Source of the DNA: Pseudoips prasinana
Lineage: Eukaryota; Arthropoda; Insecta; Lepidoptera; Nolidae
DNA: 64,000 nt
Direction: 5' to 3'
Assembly (NCBI GenBank): GCA_951640165.1
Contig: OX621255.1
Location: 29,362,001-29,426,000, forward strand
Under the pieces are notes generated by a model. It saw nothing but the letters and a program-made list of their open reading frames with translations. It had not been told where the DNA came from and made no database searches. Below are positions 62,960 to 64,000 of the stretch, one piece after another. Numbering within the stretch: position 1 is the stretch's first letter; every line of letters starts with the position of its first letter. A program made the translations under genes and the position numbers.

Positions 62960-63096
62960 ATGAGTACCACACCTTATCATAAGAATAATGTATGTACTTA
63001 GGGAAACTACGAACTCGACCTTATGTAATTTATTATTTATTGTTCTCAAGTAAGTGACTTATTTGTTTTTATTGAGAATAAAGAATCTTTAAACCT
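62960..63096 (+). mobile_element. LINE 3' UTR scrap
   Basis: GTTCTCAAGTAAGTGACTTA and GAGAATAAAGAATCTTTAAA match the end of the LINE at 31575-32030. Confidence 0.5.
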
Positions 63097-63221
63097 ATAC
63101 AACTCGCCAATCAACAGATCGCGTGCATCGCGCCTAAAAAGTATTAATCACCAAGAACTGTGACTCATGTGACTGTGTAAAACGAAACATCTTGCCGGAA
63201 ACATGGAGTGAATAATAATAA

Positions 63222-63272
63222 TAATATCTAGGGACAATATCACACAGATCCTCCTAGCCCTAAACTAAGCCA
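63222..63272 (-). mobile_element. SINE-A tail fragment
   Basis: AATAATATCTAGGGACAATA and CCTCCTAGCCCTAAACTAAG only. Confidence 0.65.
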
Positions 63273-63465
63273 ATATTATTCAGTCGTTGACGTTTCGTGA
63301 AAATATTGCTTTTGACACTTTTTTAAGATATACTCTTTGCGATAACAACCATAGAAAAAAAACTAACCATAACCATAAAACTAGGTTTTAGTTCAAATCA
63401 GGCAAAGGAACTGACTATAAGCGACTTCTTAGAAACTATGAATATACTGAGCAAAAACTTACTTA
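63273..63465. other. No gene recognised
   Basis: Nothing recognised. Confidence 0.4.
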
Positions 63466-63690
63466 CTTATCGTATGGGCAATGGCTACTCCGGTGTCGGA
63501 GTTATTCAAGCCGCCCAAAAGGCCTCTGAAATGGCTTAACGACGGTTGCATAATGGCAAGCGACATCTTAACGTGACCTCCAAAGAACGGAGAAGCTCAG
63601 AAATTTAACCACTTTGGCGGTCACCTATCTATGGACTGACCGCAAGCCAAGTTGCTTACCCTCGCCAATCACTAACTAACTAAGATAGTT
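63466..63690 (+). repeat. R1 repeat copy
   Basis: TATCGTATGGGCAATGGCTA through GGCGGTCACCTATCTATGGA and GCTTACCCTCGCCAATCAC. Confidence 0.75.
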
Positions 63691-64000
63691 TGTGTCCGTC
63701 TATTATCTATACATATAATAAAATCGTAGGAAAGTCAAAACTGTACATTGAATATTTTTTTAAAAGGATACTTGGGGCGTGATCTACAATCGATATCGAA
63801 ACCAAAAATAGAATTTTTAGAATTTTTGTCTGTTTGTCTGTATGTATGTCCGGGCTAAACTCAATAAGTACTGCATGGATTAACTTCAAATTTTGCATTT
63901 ATATTACTAAGAGGTCGGGTCAACATATAGGCTACATATTATCACGCTATCACCCACGGGGGAGGAGCTGTGATCTTATCTATACATATAATAAAATCGT
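63691..64000 (+). mobile_element. Head-to-tail Helitron-1 copies in a SINE-C scrap
   Basis: 63691-63705 is SINE-C (TTGTGTCCGTCTATTA). A Helitron-1 starts at 63706 (TCTATACATATAATAAAATC), runs to GGAGGAGCTGTGAT and lacks its 3' end. A second copy starts at 63979 and leaves the window. The 63707-63898 minus frame is not a gene. Confidence 0.8.

Overview
The window looks like a lepidopteran (moth or butterfly) nuclear genome. It is AT-rich, has GT-AG spliced genes, and is dense in tRNA-derived SINEs, short Helitrons ending in CTAG, palindromic MITEs and 3'-truncated LINEs of kinds I associate with Lepidoptera. No species can be named. There are no prokaryotic operons, rRNAs, CRISPR arrays or convincing functional tRNA genes.

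Two protein-coding genes are supported, both on the minus strand. (1) A long GC-rich exon at 38065-39261 starts with ATG and encodes a PTB/PID phosphotyrosine-binding-like domain followed by acidic, proline-rich and basic segments. It ends at a clean donor, and no continuation exon was recognised in the 38 kb to its left, so most or all of that stretch may be intron. (2) The right end holds the last seven coding exons of Red/IK (Drosophila beag), a spliceosomal B-complex protein that partners SMU1. The exons are 62003-62110, 61750-61814, 60907-61150, 59097-59241, 56290-56484, 54133-54299 and 52867-52941. All junction phases agree and they give 332 C-terminal residues; the N-terminal exons lie beyond the right edge.

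The most striking feature is a 73-bp minisatellite of about 25 copies (57291-59134). Its unit straddles the 3' end of a Red exon and the start of the following intron, so the true 5' splice site is followed by 24 identical copies. Only the first donor keeps the reading frame; every later one would leave an early stop in the mRNA. The long plus-strand frames over the array are an artefact of a stop-free 73-bp unit.

Layout: 1-38064, repeats and unrecognised AT-rich DNA (probable intron or flank of the PTB gene). 38065-39640, PTB first coding exon and GC-rich promoter zone. 39640-52219, intergenic DNA with repeats, including a CGAAGTT-motif cluster, a Harbinger-like MITE and a 1000-bp hAT-like element with an 8-bp target duplication. 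52220-52805, a 586-bp hAT-like MITE 61 bp from the Red stop that may supply its polyadenylation signal. 52867-62110, Red exons with MITEs, SINEs and tandem repeats in the introns. 62111-64000, an upstream Red intron ending in head-to-tail Helitrons.

Repeat names are local to this annotation. SINE-A to SINE-D are four tRNA-headed families. Helitron-1 and Helitron-2 are two CTAG-ended families. MITE-1 to MITE-10 are TIR elements. R1 to R5 are dispersed repeats. A second theme across the window is a set of perfect foldbacks (13-47 bp arms, 1-8 nt loops), several of which add an inverted copy of adjacent sequence inside an older repeat.
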